From positions 124,001-188,000 of the forward strand of contig PPXM03000011.1 in assembly GCA_003707065.3 (NCBI GenBank): 64,000 nucleotides of DNA. The letters run 5' to 3'. Of this stretch, positions 31,798 through 42,657 are shown piece by piece. The stretch is from Trigonopsis variabilis. Its lineage: Eukaryota > Ascomycota > Trigonopsidomycetes > Trigonopsidales > Trigonopsidaceae. The notes beneath the pieces are model-generated. The model saw only the letters and a list, made by a program, of their open reading frames with translations. It ran no database searches and was not told the origin of the DNA. The first letter of the stretch is position 1, and each line of letters opens with the position of its first letter. The translations under genes and the position numbers were made by a program.

Positions 31798-33865
31798 TCA
31801 CCGGCCATTTCTTCCATTTTCATTATCCAGAGTACTTGTTCCCTGAGCGAAGAATATCCTGGAGGGCCCAGAATGTTTGTTTGTGATGGAGTAGAAATTC
31901 CCTCGAGGGACCCAGAACGTTCCTCCCTCTTCTATCCAAAACACGGACTCTGCTACTGTGACTTCGATCTGACCCTGGCTCAAGTAGAAAATAATCGAGT
32001 TCTGCTTGACATTTTTCAATGTCTTGAATCCGTTTTTGGGAAGCTCGATGAATCCAGCAGCTAGGAAATCGTCGTCCTCGTATAACTTACACAGTCGCAA
32101 AGGCTGGTTGTTTGCCTCGACAAATTTGATGGCCGCGCGACTAAAAGCAATCTTCTTAATGGCTCGCTCGTCTGGTCGGCCAAAGACCCGCACATTATCC
32201 TTAACAAAGCCCTGTTCCATCCATTTCTCATATTCATTGGCTGGTCGCTCGATTGATTTAGACTTGGTAGCTCGTTTGGGACCGTGGCTCTTGGTCCGCG
32301 TCACTTGGGGCGTCTCGACCTTGACAATATCTTTGACTTCTGGAATGGCAACTCCGTCTTCATCCTTGACTATATCATATACAACTTTTTCATTCTTCCA
32401 GAAGGCCACTGGAGGCACTCGCGTTCGAGTAGATCGCCGTACTCCTCCTTCTGGTTCAACTGAGGCAGTTCTTTTCTTAGCAGGTCGTCTTTTTTCGGTC
32501 GTATTTTTCCGCTTGTCACTCTTGGCCGTGTTATCCTCTAAGACAGGTGGCGCTTCTTGAGGCTTTTCCTCTCGTTCCGGTAATGTCGTCTTCAATTCAT
32601 CACTCGATACCTCATCTTCCCTCGAAGCTTCGACACTGATCTTTGAAACGGATTCCTGCGTCTTCTTTACAGGTTTCCGAGGCTTTTTTGTCTTTCGGCT
32701 TGGAGGAGCCTCGTCTTGTACTGTCTTGCGGTTCCTGGAACTGAGTTTTGGTTCAGAGGCTCTGTCAAAAAAGTCGTCAGAATCATTCTCGCCAGGCTGA
32801 GCACTTGGTTCAAGCACGTCATCTTCAGCATCATTCTGGTCAGGCTGAGCACTTGGTTCAAACACGTCATCTTCAGAATCATTCTGCTCAGGCTGAGGAA
32901 TTGGCTCAAGAACGTCATCTTCAGAATCATTCTGCTCAGGCTGAGGAATTGGCTCAAGAACGTCATCTTCAGAATCATTCTGCTCAGGCTGAGCGATTGG
33001 TTCAAGAACGTCATCTTCAGAATCATTCAGGTCAGGCGGAGGAATTGGTTCAAACACGTCATCTTCAGCATCATCGTAATCAACCTCAGCAACATCGATC
33101 CCATCGTTTGTACTGATACGCCGAGGAGTAGCTTTAGGCGGGGATGGTTGATCGATTTCATGAGCAGACTCTGATACTGATTCCGTATCAGCAAAACTAA
33201 ACCCAGATGAAGCTAAATGAGCAGTAGTTGAAGACGGCCTCGGTCTTTGCCGGCGACTCTGGGATGGCGACTTTTCAGCCTCGGCGGTGCTAGTGTCGAA
33301 ATCTAACTTGCGAGCCACTGTAGCAGTGCGTAGAGGAGAGGCGAGCTCTTTTGACTGCCGTTTAGAGCTTTTGGAAGGTGAGCGAGTTGATGATCTCAGA
33401 GGAGATCTTGATGGAGAATCATGAGCAAGCGGTGAAGGTGGTGGAGGAGGAGAACGAGTAAGAGGGGATTCTGAAATGCCTTGAGACGTTTCGAGACTCA
33501 TGCTAATCTCATCTGTATTAGTCGTATCAGGCAGCGTTTTCTTAGGCTTGCCATTGGATAGCAATGGCCGCGAAGGCTTGTTTGGTGACTTGCTGGGCGA
33601 TTTCTTCGAGGCATTCACGCGTTGTGGTGATTTTTTTGGCCGACTGAAAAAAGAATCCAGGTCTTCCATTCCATAGTCGTCTCGGCGCACATTTTTTGGA
33701 GCTTCAATACCACTTCGTCTGTGAGACGGTTAGCTGAGATCATCACGCTTTCAAGTGGATCCGTCTTGAAACTTTAGGAGGAACCAATTCCACTCACCTC
33801 CCCTTGGAGCCCAGCTCCAGAATATCGTTTGGTCTGGTTCTTTTCGATAGTCCTTTGGGAGCCAT
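31798..33865 (-). CDS. MIF2: CENP-C/Mif2 centromere protein
   Basis: Exons 33865-33798 and 33718-31798, 662 aa; the intron is 79 nt. CENP-C binds CENP-A nucleosomes and recruits the Mis12 complex. The N-terminal block across the junction reads RRSGIEAPKNVRRDDYGMEDL, as in Mif2. The CENP-C motif is RRSTRTRVPPVAFWKNEKVVYD. The C-terminal 90 residues are the cupin dimerisation domain (AGFIELPKNGFK, FWVPRGNFYSITN, SRIFFAQG). The linker has about six tandem 16-residue acidic repeats (EPIPQPEQNDSEDDVL type) encoded by a 48-bp repeat. Many SP/TP sites in the N-terminal third suggest cell-cycle phosphorylation. Confidence 0.95.
32775..33075 (-). repeat. 48-bp coding tandem repeat in CENP-C, about six units
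   Basis: Units of 48 bp encode the acidic motif QPEQNDSEDDVLEPI with small changes. The central units are almost identical at DNA level while the outer ones vary, which suggests recent unequal exchange or slippage. The repeat lies between the N-terminal Mis12-binding region and the CENP-C motif. Confidence 0.9.
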
Positions 33866-34139
33866 CTTGCCCAGCTCTTTGTCTCGGGATTGTTGTTTAC
33901 GTGTGGATGGACATGGCGTGTAACGGTCTAGTCTAATGACAAAATCCCATCTGTGCAAAGGCCGTCGTATGAGACATGTAAACGGTTCTGACTACGGCAA
34001 ATTGATACAAGATCATGATAACTAGAGCCAACAATCCTTCTCCGCGACTTCAACCGACCGACCAAGTCCATTCACTGCACTCATAACATTTTAGCCTTCA
34101 GCCCCGGGTTACACAAACCTAACTCTCTCAATACAGCAG

Positions 34140-34630
34140 CTACTTCTTAGAATCTTTTTTGGATTTCTTGGGAAATGCCATGACTCTGCTCCCTTTCTTT
34201 TTCCGAGCAGAAACCTTCGAAGCCTTCTTCTCCTTCCAAGTCTCATGACGAGATCCCTTCCAGGTATGGGTGTTCACCTTTTTCTTGTCAGCTGGTTCTT
34301 CTGTAGTGGTGTTAGCTCTTGATGTCTCGCAGGTCTCTTGCCTTGTGCAGTGGCAGCTTCATCTCCACCAATTTCTGCTTCCTCATCTAATGTAAGCTCA
34401 ATTCAAAGCCAGGGTGAAACAAGCATGCTCGCTCAAGGTACTCGGCACGCTTGTCTATAAAACTCACCAATATCCATAGATTCTTCATCTTTGACTTTGC
34501 CTCCATACTTGGATCCATGGAGCTTCGCCGCGAGTCGTAAAGCTCGTTCATCAGAAACAGGAGCATACACCTTTTTCCGAAGAAGACTGCGGAACTTTAA
34601 GGCTCGCTTGGACCTTAGAGATTTAGCCAT
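34140..34630 (-). CDS. DUF2423 family protein (YBL028C-like), nucleolar candidate
   Basis: Exons 34630-34468, 34386-34342 and 34300-34140, 122 aa. The N-terminal MAKSLRSKRALKFRSLLRKK is the DUF2423 signature. The rest is Lys-rich, ending in VNTHTWKGSRHETWKEKK... and KKSKKDSKK; the yeast relative is nucleolar. Intron 1 is 81 nt. Intron 2 (41 nt) begins GCAAGA after CACAAG and ends CTAACACCACTACAG: it is a GC-AG intron, since reading through it meets a stop and no GT donor restores the frame. Confidence 0.85.
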
Positions 34631-35674
34631 GTCGAATGGTTGATGGCTGCCAAATTTTTTTCTCCCACTTGCGGCTCCTCCAGGGCGATACAGTAATAAA
34701 CCAAATCACACCGTCTTCGAGGCCTTTGGAAACTACACTAGTAAGGTTTGCTGTCATCTTTCAGAGTGCTCTAATTATGGATGTGAGTTAGACTTCAGCT
34801 TATGAGCCACGGTGACTCACTGAGTCGGCTGTATTATACATTCTTATCGTTGTGTCATCCCACGTCCCTCGTTACTGTCTTTTATATCTTGAGGCTGGTC
34901 TACGCTTAAAGTTTGACATTATACAGAAGGAAATAATGGCATTATTGTAATGGCATTATTGTATCAAAACTCTAGATGAATCTAGGGTTCTCACCGCTTA
35001 CCACCCAAATCTCCAATCTTTAGGAGGATAAGAAGAATTGTTTACCAGATGAAACACTCTACAATTGTGGCCACTTGTACTCCTTCGTGTTAGTTTGGTG
35101 TCCTCTTTGCCAATATGAAGCAGATGTCTAGTTGCTACAATGATTAATGTTCAACTTGAGAGATCCGAGCCAGTAAGCAAATACGAGTGGCGTAGTGCTT
35201 CAAACCTATTGTCATAGTCATCTTGCTAGACAGCTTTGATCGTATACTAGAAGACACTCAGGCCTCCTAGTTCCAGTCGTTGAGCTTGACGACATTTCAC
35301 AAGACTGTCAGCAATAAACCAAAATCCTATGACACAAACGTAAATTGACATGAAGGGAATGTAAAGAATATCAAGGCCCTTTCAATGATAGCATTGGCAA
35401 AGCAAACAAGCTTCGATCAAACCAGTCGAGTCCTGATGGACGAGTGCGGTTGTAACCTGGCGACCATCAGAAAAGCGATTAGTGGCCACGGTAATTTGCA
35501 CTTTGGTTTTACTCCCACTTTATCGGGACCTAGAGTTGTTGGTATCAGCCTGACGGGAAAAACGGTCGTTAGAGACTGTCAAGACCAAGTCAGAGGGCCC
35601 CTGTCGGTGGATGGATATTCAGCAAGGCCGGCGGTTGCAAATACAAGAGGACAAAGACAGAGTCCCCAAACTAA
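34631..35674. other. 1-kb intergenic region upstream of the SUMO ligase
   Basis: AT-rich divergent interval. It contains an exact tandem duplication of 14 bp (TAATGGCATTATTG) at 34934-34961. The plus-strand frame at 35385-35726 shows no family resemblance. No RNA gene was recognised. Confidence 0.45.
34934..34961. repeat. 14-bp exact tandem duplication
   Basis: TAATGGCATTATTG occurs twice head to tail with no mismatch in the intergenic region between the DUF2423 gene and the SUMO ligase gene. It could be a slippage product or a paired protein-binding site. Confidence 0.85.
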
Positions 35675-37681
35675 ATGGCGGCCATGTATTCGAGTGGCGC
35701 GGGGAATGAAGATTTATTCGAATTGACATTCCCAGTGAGGAATAGACTCCTGGTTGCTGGACTGAAGCAGGTTCTTCGAGAATGTGGCATGAGTACAAGT
35801 GGTCGAAAGGCTGAGCTGCAAGAGCGGATTCTGAACACGATTTATCGTTCCAGGAGCCAGAATCAAGCTCATTTTCAGATTCTCCAGCGAGCAATCCGTG
35901 ATTGCGTCCGGGATTATCATATCTATATACCTCAGCGGGGAACTTATGGATATAACTCTCTATATGCTACTGAGCAAGGGTTCTATAACTCCTATCTAGC
36001 TTCTCAAGGTAATGGCACGCGATCCAATGGTCGAGTGCCTTCCTCTAATCCGTCCTACTCTCCTGTTTCCGACATTGCATTTTCTCATGTCAAGGTTGTC
36101 CCTGCTCAACTGCCTTCTCCTGCATCCGTCTATACGAATAGCACGATATCAATATCGTTCAAAAAGAGCCCATTCTATACCTTTCTCGAAAGACTAAGTT
36201 ATCCCCTAATTTGTGCCGGTAGTTATATGAATGAGAATCGAGTCCATGCTCAGTTCAATCTCACCACCGATGAGGCCAAGAATCTACAAAACGATCCCTC
36301 TTATCGAGTCTATATTCTATCTGCTGCAATTGGCTCTGAGCCATCTTACGAAAACTGTCTTATTCAATTTCCTACCCAGATCGCTATTCGAGTAAATGGC
36401 CGACACGTCAATGCAAATACTCGAGGGCTGAAAGGGAAACCAGGAACTGCAAAACCGGCAGATGTGACCCCGTGCATACTGAAAAACTGCGATCTGAATC
36501 GCATCGAAATCTGCTACTATGGCTCCTCTCAGAAATATGGCATGGTTGTCTTCTTGGTCCAAGCTCATTCGCCCGACCAGCTACTCACAAAACTTATTGC
36601 CAAACGACCCATAGCAGCGTCCACAGATGTTGAGAAGATTACCAAAGCCAATGATGATGATGATATTATTGTGACAAGCCGGACTTTGTCATTGATGTGT
36701 CCCTTATCCTTTTGCCGCATTTCAGTACCAATCCGCTCCGTCCATTGTGACCACGTCCAGTGCTTCGATGCGCTATCCTATCTTCAGCTTCAGGAACAGG
36801 CTCCTACGTGGAAATGTCCCGTATGTAACGAGACGGCCAGTTTGGATGACCTGGCTGTTGATAACTATGTCAAGGAAATCCTCCAAGCAACAGATGAGGA
36901 TGATGATCATGTCGAACTGACCCCCGAGGGACTCTGGAAATGCCCGTCCAATGGAAAAGTTGGGCCTGCATATCTCGTCAAAGAACTCAACTTTGATGCG
37001 ACTCAACGCACTGCTACGGAAACTCCTTCGACCGCTGAACGTCAAAAATCTTATGAAGTTGTCGAGGATGAGACCCATGTTAAAAAGGAAGCATCCAGTG
37101 ACCAAGCCGACAGCGGTCCACTCTCGAGTACGCCAACCCCTGATATTCCTCTTCCTTTCACGTTAACTTCAAACGGAGACAACGATGCCTGGGCGTCTTC
37201 TGAGCCTCGTCAGCCTCCATCACTGCCACCACCTTGGGAAACGTCGCGCGCTCGACGCTACTCGTCTGACCCTGGCATTAATCGAGGGTTCTTGACCAAT
37301 CAAAACTCTACTTTATCACCTTTGCCCGAAGCATCCCCTCCTCCTTCTGCTCCCGAGTTATCCACCACCTTGCGGTCGTCCTCCCGTACACGGAGTAACA
37401 CGCCTAATGTTAACACCCATGCTCCAACTATTGGCCGTAAACGGCCGGCTCCTCAGGTCATTGATTTGACGCTGTCTGATAACGAAGAGCCGCCGCCTCA
37501 GGCTAGCCAAAGCCTTCCTCAGGAACCTGCCGAGCCTCCTGCTGAGCCTCCTGCTCAAAGGCTGCGCACTACTGTCTCAAGCCCGCCCTGTGAAAACTAC
37601 TACGATTTTGGCGCAGATAATCTCGAGGCAATGGATCTTTTCGGAGAAGATGGAACAAGCGCCAATCAGACCCCGGGATGA
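35675..37681 (+). CDS. SIZ1: SIZ/PIAS-type SUMO E3 ligase
   Basis: Single exon, 668 aa. It promotes transfer of SUMO from Ubc9 to nuclear substrates such as PCNA and septins. Domains in order: SAP (LLVAGLKQVLRECGMSTSGR, about 25-60), PINIT (FYTFLERLSYPLICAGSY to about 300), and an SP-RING zinc finger with CPLSFCRISVPIRSVHCDHVQCFD and WKCPVCNE (about 350-395). The tail is Ser/Pro-rich and has a SUMO-interacting motif, VIDLTLSDNEE, near 590. The ATG chosen is the first of the frame (MAAMYS). It is intronless despite its length. Confidence 0.94.
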   Translation: MAAMYSSGAGNEDLFELTFPVRNRLLVAGLKQVLRECGMSTSGRKAELQERILNTIYRSRSQNQAHFQILQRAIRDCVRDYHIYIPQRGTYGYNSLYATEQGFYNSYLASQGNGTRSNGRVPSSNPSYSPVSDIAFSHVKVVPAQLPSPASVYTNSTISISFKKSPFYTFLERLSYPLICAGSYMNENRVHAQFNLTTDEAKNLQNDPSYRVYILSAAIGSEPSYENCLIQFPTQIAIRVNGRHVNANTRGLKGKPGTAKPADVTPCILKNCDLNRIEICYYGSSQKYGMVVFLVQAHSPDQLLTKLIAKRPIAASTDVEKITKANDDDDIIVTSRTLSLMCPLSFCRISVPIRSVHCDHVQCFDALSYLQLQEQAPTWKCPVCNETASLDDLAVDNYVKEILQATDEDDDHVELTPEGLWKCPSNGKVGPAYLVKELNFDATQRTATETPSTAERQKSYEVVEDETHVKKEASSDQADSGPLSSTPTPDIPLPFTLTSNGDNDAWASSEPRQPPSLPPPWETSRARRYSSDPGINRGFLTNQNSTLSPLPEASPPPSAPELSTTLRSSSRTRSNTPNVNTHAPTIGRKRPAPQVIDLTLSDNEEPPPQASQSLPQEPAEPPAEPPAQRLRTTVSSPPCENYYDFGADNLEAMDLFGEDGTSANQTPG

Positions 37682-38009
37682 TGGGTAAAAAGTTCAAAGG
37701 AAACCCTCTTATCGGAATGTAATTAGAGCGGGTGGAGACGAGTTTGTACACTATTGGATTGAATTATGGTACTGTGTGGGAGTGAGTCTTTTTGGTGCCG
37801 TAGCAGCTCTTCGTTAGGGTCGGTCGTCAGTATCGATGAGGTCCCTCCCACGACGGGAAGCTTAGGCGACAGGCTCTCCACCACCACCGATCTCTTCATC
37901 ATAAGTGTCAATTGACTCGTTTGCGCCGTTGGAACAGATAAATATTATTAGCCGCCATAGACCAGACATTCTGGAGAAAATTAGAAGGAGCCGAATAGGA
38001 TCAAGATAG
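37682..38009. other. intergenic region, SIZ1 / TRS33
   Basis: 328 bp. The open frames here are fragments of antisense shadows; no gene or repeat was recognised. Confidence 0.5.
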
Positions 38010-38974
38010 ATGTCTACAGCAGCACCTCCGACGCCTCCTAAGGATAATGGCGGGGACGCGTCCGCTAAAGCCATGTCCGCAAGCGTTCCTCCAAAACCTC
38101 CCCCCAAAACTGGTGGCGCTAGTGGATCCCCAAGGGATTCGGATAGAAGGGGGTCACAATCTACAGTGCGATCCTCTACCTCGGCGGAGATGAAGGATAA
38201 TGACAACAATGAAAGAGAACCGAGTGAGACCATATACAGCGAGCCTGATCCACATGCGCTATTTGTCTCGTACTCATGTTTTGAGTATTTATTAATGGAG
38301 GTAGTTCCGCTGGTGCGTCGAGTGTCGATAGAGCTGGACCCAAAGAGAATATCAAGCTTACGGCAACAAAAGCTTCGCCAACTAATCAAAGAGGGACACG
38401 CGGAAGCATATAATGAAGACGAGGAAATGGCCGAGATGGAAGAAGAATTGGAAAAATTGGAGCTCAAAGAGGAAAAAGTCACGGTTGAAGAAGCACGCGA
38501 GGAAGACATTGGGGTCAGAGTAGAAGCCTTGGGATATCGAGTTGGACAGAGTCTTGTTGAACGGTTTGCAAAGGATCGGTCTCGACTGGTTGATACTTTG
38601 GATGTGATCAAATTCATCTGTAAAGACCTTTGGAGCACGGTGTTTAAGAAGCCGGTGGATAACCTCAAAACAAATCACAGAGTGAGTACCCATTGCCGCA
38701 CCTGATCTAACCACTAGGGAGTCTACGTACTTACAGATAATAACTTCAAGCTTCTATCAAGGGTGAGCACTAGTCAAGGAGGATATGACACTGTAGTCAA
38801 ATGCCAACCGGTTAGTACAGTTGAAGTTTCAAATTATGCTAACGTTTCAAGTATATATGGTTCCCGTGCGGTATCATCCGTGGAGCTCTGGCCAACCTTG
38901 GAGTTGAAGCTGCCGTTATTGCTGAGACGTCAGAACTTCCCACTGTGGCCTTCCAGATCCAGACTTTGAAATAA
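38010..38974 (+). CDS. TRS33: TRAPP complex subunit TRS33 (TRAPPC6)
   Basis: Exons 38010-38681, 38718-38810 and 38852-38974 give 295 aa; introns are 36 and 41 nt. TRAPP is the tethering complex and Ypt/Rab exchange factor of ER-Golgi traffic. The C-terminal two thirds have the Bet3-like fold: CFEYLLMEVVPLV, GYRVGQSLVERF, IKFICKDLW and the strongly conserved DNLKTNHR|GVYVLTDN across intron 1, then FPCGIIRGALANLGV. The N-terminal 70 residues are Pro/Ser-rich, and a Glu-rich coiled insertion (EEMAEMEEELEKLELKEE) lies before the GYRVG helix. Both are longer than in yeast. Confidence 0.92.
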
Positions 38975-39255
38975 TGTATACTATATAGTATGGAGTTTAA
39001 TATCCTTCTAGAGTCTTGACTGCTGGCTGCTTTGGTGACTTTGCAAGTCCCTAGCCAATGAAGGCGACCCGACATTTCTGTATGAACCTTACGACCACAT
39101 TTCCCATCGTGTTATTTCTTTTCCTTTCCGACCTCGATTCTCGTATCCTTAGACCAGCCCGTCGCTGGTCCGTAAACCCTGGTCACGTGTTGTGACTCAA
39201 CCGAGGGCGACGACGCATCTCGTCGAGCTGGGAACTGGCGAGTATCTACAACACA

Positions 39256-39703
39256 ATGAGCAACGTCTCCAAGTAAGTAGATCATTAATCACCAAGATCA
39301 CTACTAACGATCTAGCGATCTTATCTGGGCGATTACCCGACCCCAAAGCTCTTTCCTCGTTAAGCGAAAGTCCTACGGCGGAGTCCAATTCTCGACCGAG
39401 CCTGCCAATGTCGGCGGCAAGAACGCCTACCGATACTCTGGTCTTGCCAACTCAAAGACAGTGACTGTCAAGTCTGTCACTCGTGGAAAGATCATCGTTG
39501 GCCGAGCTGGCTCAAAGCCCAAGGCTTTCAAGGCCAACACCCCCGCCAAGATCGTCGCCGACGCCGTCAAGGAGGCCACCTCTTTATACCGAGAAGATCT
39601 CACCGGCGTTGCTCTTTCACGTGCTTCTGCTCTCCTTAAGGCCTCCAAGCCCAAGAAGGCTTCCAAGTACCAGTCTCGACGGGCCAACCGACTCACCGTC
39701 TAA
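39256..39703 (+). CDS. RPL28: 60S ribosomal protein eL28
   Basis: Exons 39256-39272 (17 nt) and 39316-39703 give 134 aa; the intron is 43 nt with CTAACGATCTAG at its end. The spliced start MSNVSNDLIWAITRPQSSFL and the stretch FSTEPANVGGKNAYRYSGLAN match eL28, a large-subunit protein of animals, plants and many fungi that budding yeast lacks. Here RPL28 means the eL28 gene, not yeast RPL28 (uL15). Codon use is strongly biased (AAG, GCC, GTC, CTC), as expected for a highly expressed gene. Confidence 0.93.
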
Positions 39704-40274
39704 ACCGGAGACTTAGATGGGTTCATCAGTGTATGTAGGATTATGACTTTACATTGTCAATTGGTCGCATTTTCTGGAAAATAAAGTGTGTTTCGGTGAC
39801 ATGAGCACGACACATGGCGTAAGATGGCTTGTGCCACTCACTGCTTTCAAGCATCTAGTTCAATCGTCAGATCTACTCACGCAACCAGTCCCATGAAAGT
39901 CAAACCGGGGTCACTTGGATCAAGTCTGCTTATCACGATGCATCGTATCTATGGATGGGCTAGGTCCCAACTTGCCGATAGCGCCCCCAGAACGGGACCG
40001 GCGACACGACTCCAGCCTCGTCCCAGGCTGATTGCACCATAGAGAGCGATTGGGAACTTGATCGCTGTCGGGAAATGCCGGGCCATGCGTGCTTCCGGTC
40101 CTTGCCATTTAGGTCTGATTTCCTTCCCGCCGTCTCTCATAGGCCGCCCACTTTCCCTATTGGACACGCTCGTCACGTGCCGTGCCCCACAGTAATCGAC
40201 CCCAGCCTATTTAATCTCCGTATTCTTCCCCTCTTTTGTTTTCTCCAATTGATTGTTGAATTTCCGGTTTAAAA
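39704..40274. other. intergenic region and promoter of malate dehydrogenase
   Basis: 571 bp. The right end has a TATTTAA at 40208-40214 followed by a pyrimidine-rich leader before the ATG at 40275, a common layout of highly expressed fungal genes. No gene was found in the rest. Confidence 0.5.
40208..40214 (+). promoter_or_regulatory. candidate TATA element of malate dehydrogenase
   Basis: TATTTAA 60 bp upstream of the ATG, followed by a C/T-rich tract (CTTCCCCTCTTTTGTTTTCT region) where transcription would start. Confidence 0.45.
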
Positions 40275-41255
40275 ATGGTCAAAGCTGTTGTTTGTGGTGC
40301 TGCTGGTGGAATTGGTCAGCCATTGTCTCTCTTGTTGAAGATTTCTCCTTTGGTGTCTGATCTGGCGCTATATGATGTCGTGAACTCGCCCGGTGTGGCT
40401 GCTGATTTGAGCCATGTCGCCTCGGCCGGCAAGGTTGAAGGATTCCTGCCCAAAGATGACGGCCTAAAGAAGGCATTGACTGGTGCTGGCATCGTTGTTA
40501 TTCCTGCCGGCGTTCCTCGCAAGCCTGGTATGACTCGAGATGATTTGTTCAAGATCAACGCAGGCATTGTCCGAGATCTGATTGAGGGCGTTGCGCAGTA
40601 TGCTCCAAAGGCCTATGTCTTGATTATTTCCAACCCCGTCAACTCTACTGTTCCCATTGCCGTCGAAGTCCTCAAGAAGCACGGTGTCTTTGACCCCGCC
40701 AAGGTCTTTGGCGTCACCACCCTTGACACCGTCCGCGCAAAGACCTTCATTGGCGAGGCTACGAACTCCGATCCCGCCAAGGTCTCCATCCCTGTCGTTG
40801 GCGGCCATTCTGGTGAAACCATTGTTCCTCTTCTCAGCCTTGCCTCTTCCAAGGTGCCCTCTGCAAGTGAAGATGCGTTGATCCACCGAATCCAATTCGG
40901 CGGTGATGAGGTCGTCAAGGCCAAGGATGGTCTGGGATCTGCTACTCTTTCGATGGCTTACGCTGGCTTCTTGTTTGCCGAGGCCGTCCTCAAGGCTGCT
41001 GCTGGCCAATCCGGCATTGTCGAGAACTCATATGTCTACCTCCCCGGTGTCGAAGGCGGTAAGGCTGTCGCTGACAAGCTCGGCGTCGAGTACTTTGCTC
41101 TTCCTGTCGAGCTTGGTCCTAACGGCGTCACCAAGGTCATCGATGTCCTCCCCAAGGCCACCGAGAAGGAGAACGAGCTCCTCAAGGTCGCCATCACTGG
41201 TCTCAAGGGAAATATTGCCAAGGGATCCGAATTCATCACCGGCTCTAAGCTCTAA
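40275..41255 (+). CDS. MDH3: malate dehydrogenase with C-terminal SKL (peroxisomal type)
   Basis: Single exon, 326 aa, NAD-dependent malate/oxaloacetate interconversion. The NAD motif [15 protein letters not shown] follows directly after MVKAVVC, so there is no room for a mitochondrial presequence. Substrate and catalytic residues appear in [26 protein letters not shown] and [12 protein letters not shown]. The last residues are TGSKL: a canonical PTS1 peroxisomal signal, pointing to a role in glyoxysomal NADH reoxidation during growth on fatty acids or acetate, as yeast Mdh3. Sequence type is the mitochondrial/glyoxysomal MDH clade. Codon use is highly biased, as in eL28. No mitochondrial MDH gene is in the window. 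Confidence 0.93.
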   Translation: MVKAVVCGAAGGIGQPLSLLLKISPLVSDLALYDVVNSPGVAADLSHVASAGKVEGFLPKDDGLKKALTGAGIVVIPAGVPRKPGMTRDDLFKINAGIVRDLIEGVAQYAPKAYVLIISNPVNSTVPIAVEVLKKHGVFDPAKVFGVTTLDTVRAKTFIGEATNSDPAKVSIPVVGGHSGETIVPLLSLASSKVPSASEDALIHRIQFGGDEVVKAKDGLGSATLSMAYAGFLFAEAVLKAAAGQSGIVENSYVYLPGVEGGKAVADKLGVEYFALPVELGPNGVTKVIDVLPKATEKENELLKVAITGLKGNIAKGSEFITGSKL

Positions 41256-42133
41256 GCGTCCATGTTAGCTATCAATTGGTTCACGAACGGAATGAAGCAC
41301 TTGTAGTCCTCATCTGTTGGTCAGAGTTGACGCCTCCTGTATCTGCAAGCGTTACCCTCGCCTCATTCCCTAATCTATACAAATCACCCCAGATCTGTGG
41401 GGTAGAGAGCTGCCTCTTCCGGATCTCCCCGGACCCGGTAGACCGTACGCACCAGTATCAGTAACAGGACCAGTGCTGAGTGATGGAAACATTGAGGGAC
41501 TTACAATTCTCTTACCAGCACACTGCGGAAAGTAAAGTAGATTCAGTGAGAATACTACGCTAACGGTGGATCAAAGTGGACAACTGGACGCTAAGCAGTA
41601 CTCTTAAACAGCATTAGTCTTAGCACAGTGCATGAATCAAGCTCCTTCACTGGCATCAGAGAAAGGAGAAATGTAGAAACTGCATAGCGCACTCGTTGGG
41701 ATGCATATTTGTTGCGCCCGTAGATCAGCTGTCACAATTGTTAGAAAGCGCGAACGGCTGCAGTTAACGATTATGCGACAATTCCCTGATCCAGAGCAGG
41801 CTGATGAAGAACAGGTCAATGTCATGCAAGTCTGCTTGCTGTGATCAGATCTGTATGAATAAATCGAGATGTCTATGTATGAGGGGCATACTTTATCCTG
41901 TATGGGACAGGCGCCCACTGGACAAGTTGATGTATGGTTTAGAAGATCGATATAAAATACATGCCCGGCCAGCTGGACCACCAAGTCAAACGTGATCCTC
42001 GGTCGTTTATATTCTGTATCTCCCATCCAGCGTCACTGCACTGCCTACGTAAAGCGTTTGCTCCCAACGAGGGATCATCACCTCAGCTCCTAGTTAAGGG
42101 CAACCACTCTAGTTCCAGTTGCGCTCTTCCAAG
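41256..42133. other. 880-bp intergenic region, MDH / DUF2015
   Basis: No supported gene. A minus-strand frame of 129 codons (41637-42026) begins with ATG but shows neither family resemblance nor a domain-like pattern. No RNA gene was seen. Confidence 0.45.
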
Positions 42134-42561
42134 ATGGAGACAGCCAGCTTTTTCTGGTTATGCATCCTTTTCGTAATAATATCTGTCTCTTTATGGCTCT
42201 ATTTCGCGCGGGCGCGACACTGTACGTTGTCTGGCAAGATCGCCTACTAACCAAAGACGTTGGCTTATCCCAGCTGGGGTCTCGTCCATGGTGGAAGATG
42301 TTTGGCTCTCCAAGCAGCTTCCAGAACGATATTGAGCTGGGATTGACCTCGGATACGTTTGATCTGCGCGAGAACGTCGAGGCGGCCGACTCTAGGAGAG
42401 GTCTCCAGGACGAAGCCAGGGTATCTCTATTGGGCTGGATGAAGAGTGCAGGTGCTACGTTTGATCAGGCGCGGCACAAGCTCGTCGGCGAGCAGTTTAA
42501 AAGCCATAATATTGCCGAGGATGGGCGCCCAAAGGATCCCAAGGCTGTCTTCTTCAGTTGA
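42134..42561 (+). CDS. DUF2015 family membrane protein
   Basis: Exons 42134-42221 and 42257-42561 give 130 aa; the 35-nt intron ends CTAACCAAAG. An N-terminal hydrophobic anchor (FWLCILFVIISVSLWLYFA) is followed by FQNDIELGLTSDTFDLRENV, DSRRGLQDEA, and a C-terminal GRPKDPKAVFFS. That order, especially the terminal DPKAV-F-S, fits the fungal DUF2015 family as I recall it. Function is unknown. The upstream ATG is needed for the membrane anchor; the in-frame downstream Met would lose it. Confidence 0.8.
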
Positions 42562-42657
42562 TGCTACGCGATGCTACATTGACATGTCTAATTCAATGAA
42601 TCTTTCTCCCATTTCAGTTATCGTAGACCATTATACCGTTTTCCCTAGATACCCCTC

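Noticed and set aside
32716-33174. 152-codon plus-strand frame with regular repeats (FKHVIFSIILVRLS type)
   Set aside because: The regularity comes from the opposite strand: it is the complement of the 48-bp CENP-C repeat.
37862-38668. 268-codon minus-strand open frame
   Set aside because: Antisense to TRS33, whose conserved motifs and two in-frame introns are clear; the shadow is Ser/Leu-rich without family features.
41637-42026. 129-codon minus-strand frame with an ATG in the MDH-DUF2015 gap
   Set aside because: No domain-like pattern, scattered Cys/Ser/Ile composition, no splice context or homologue recognised. Chance length in a 880-bp gap is plausible.
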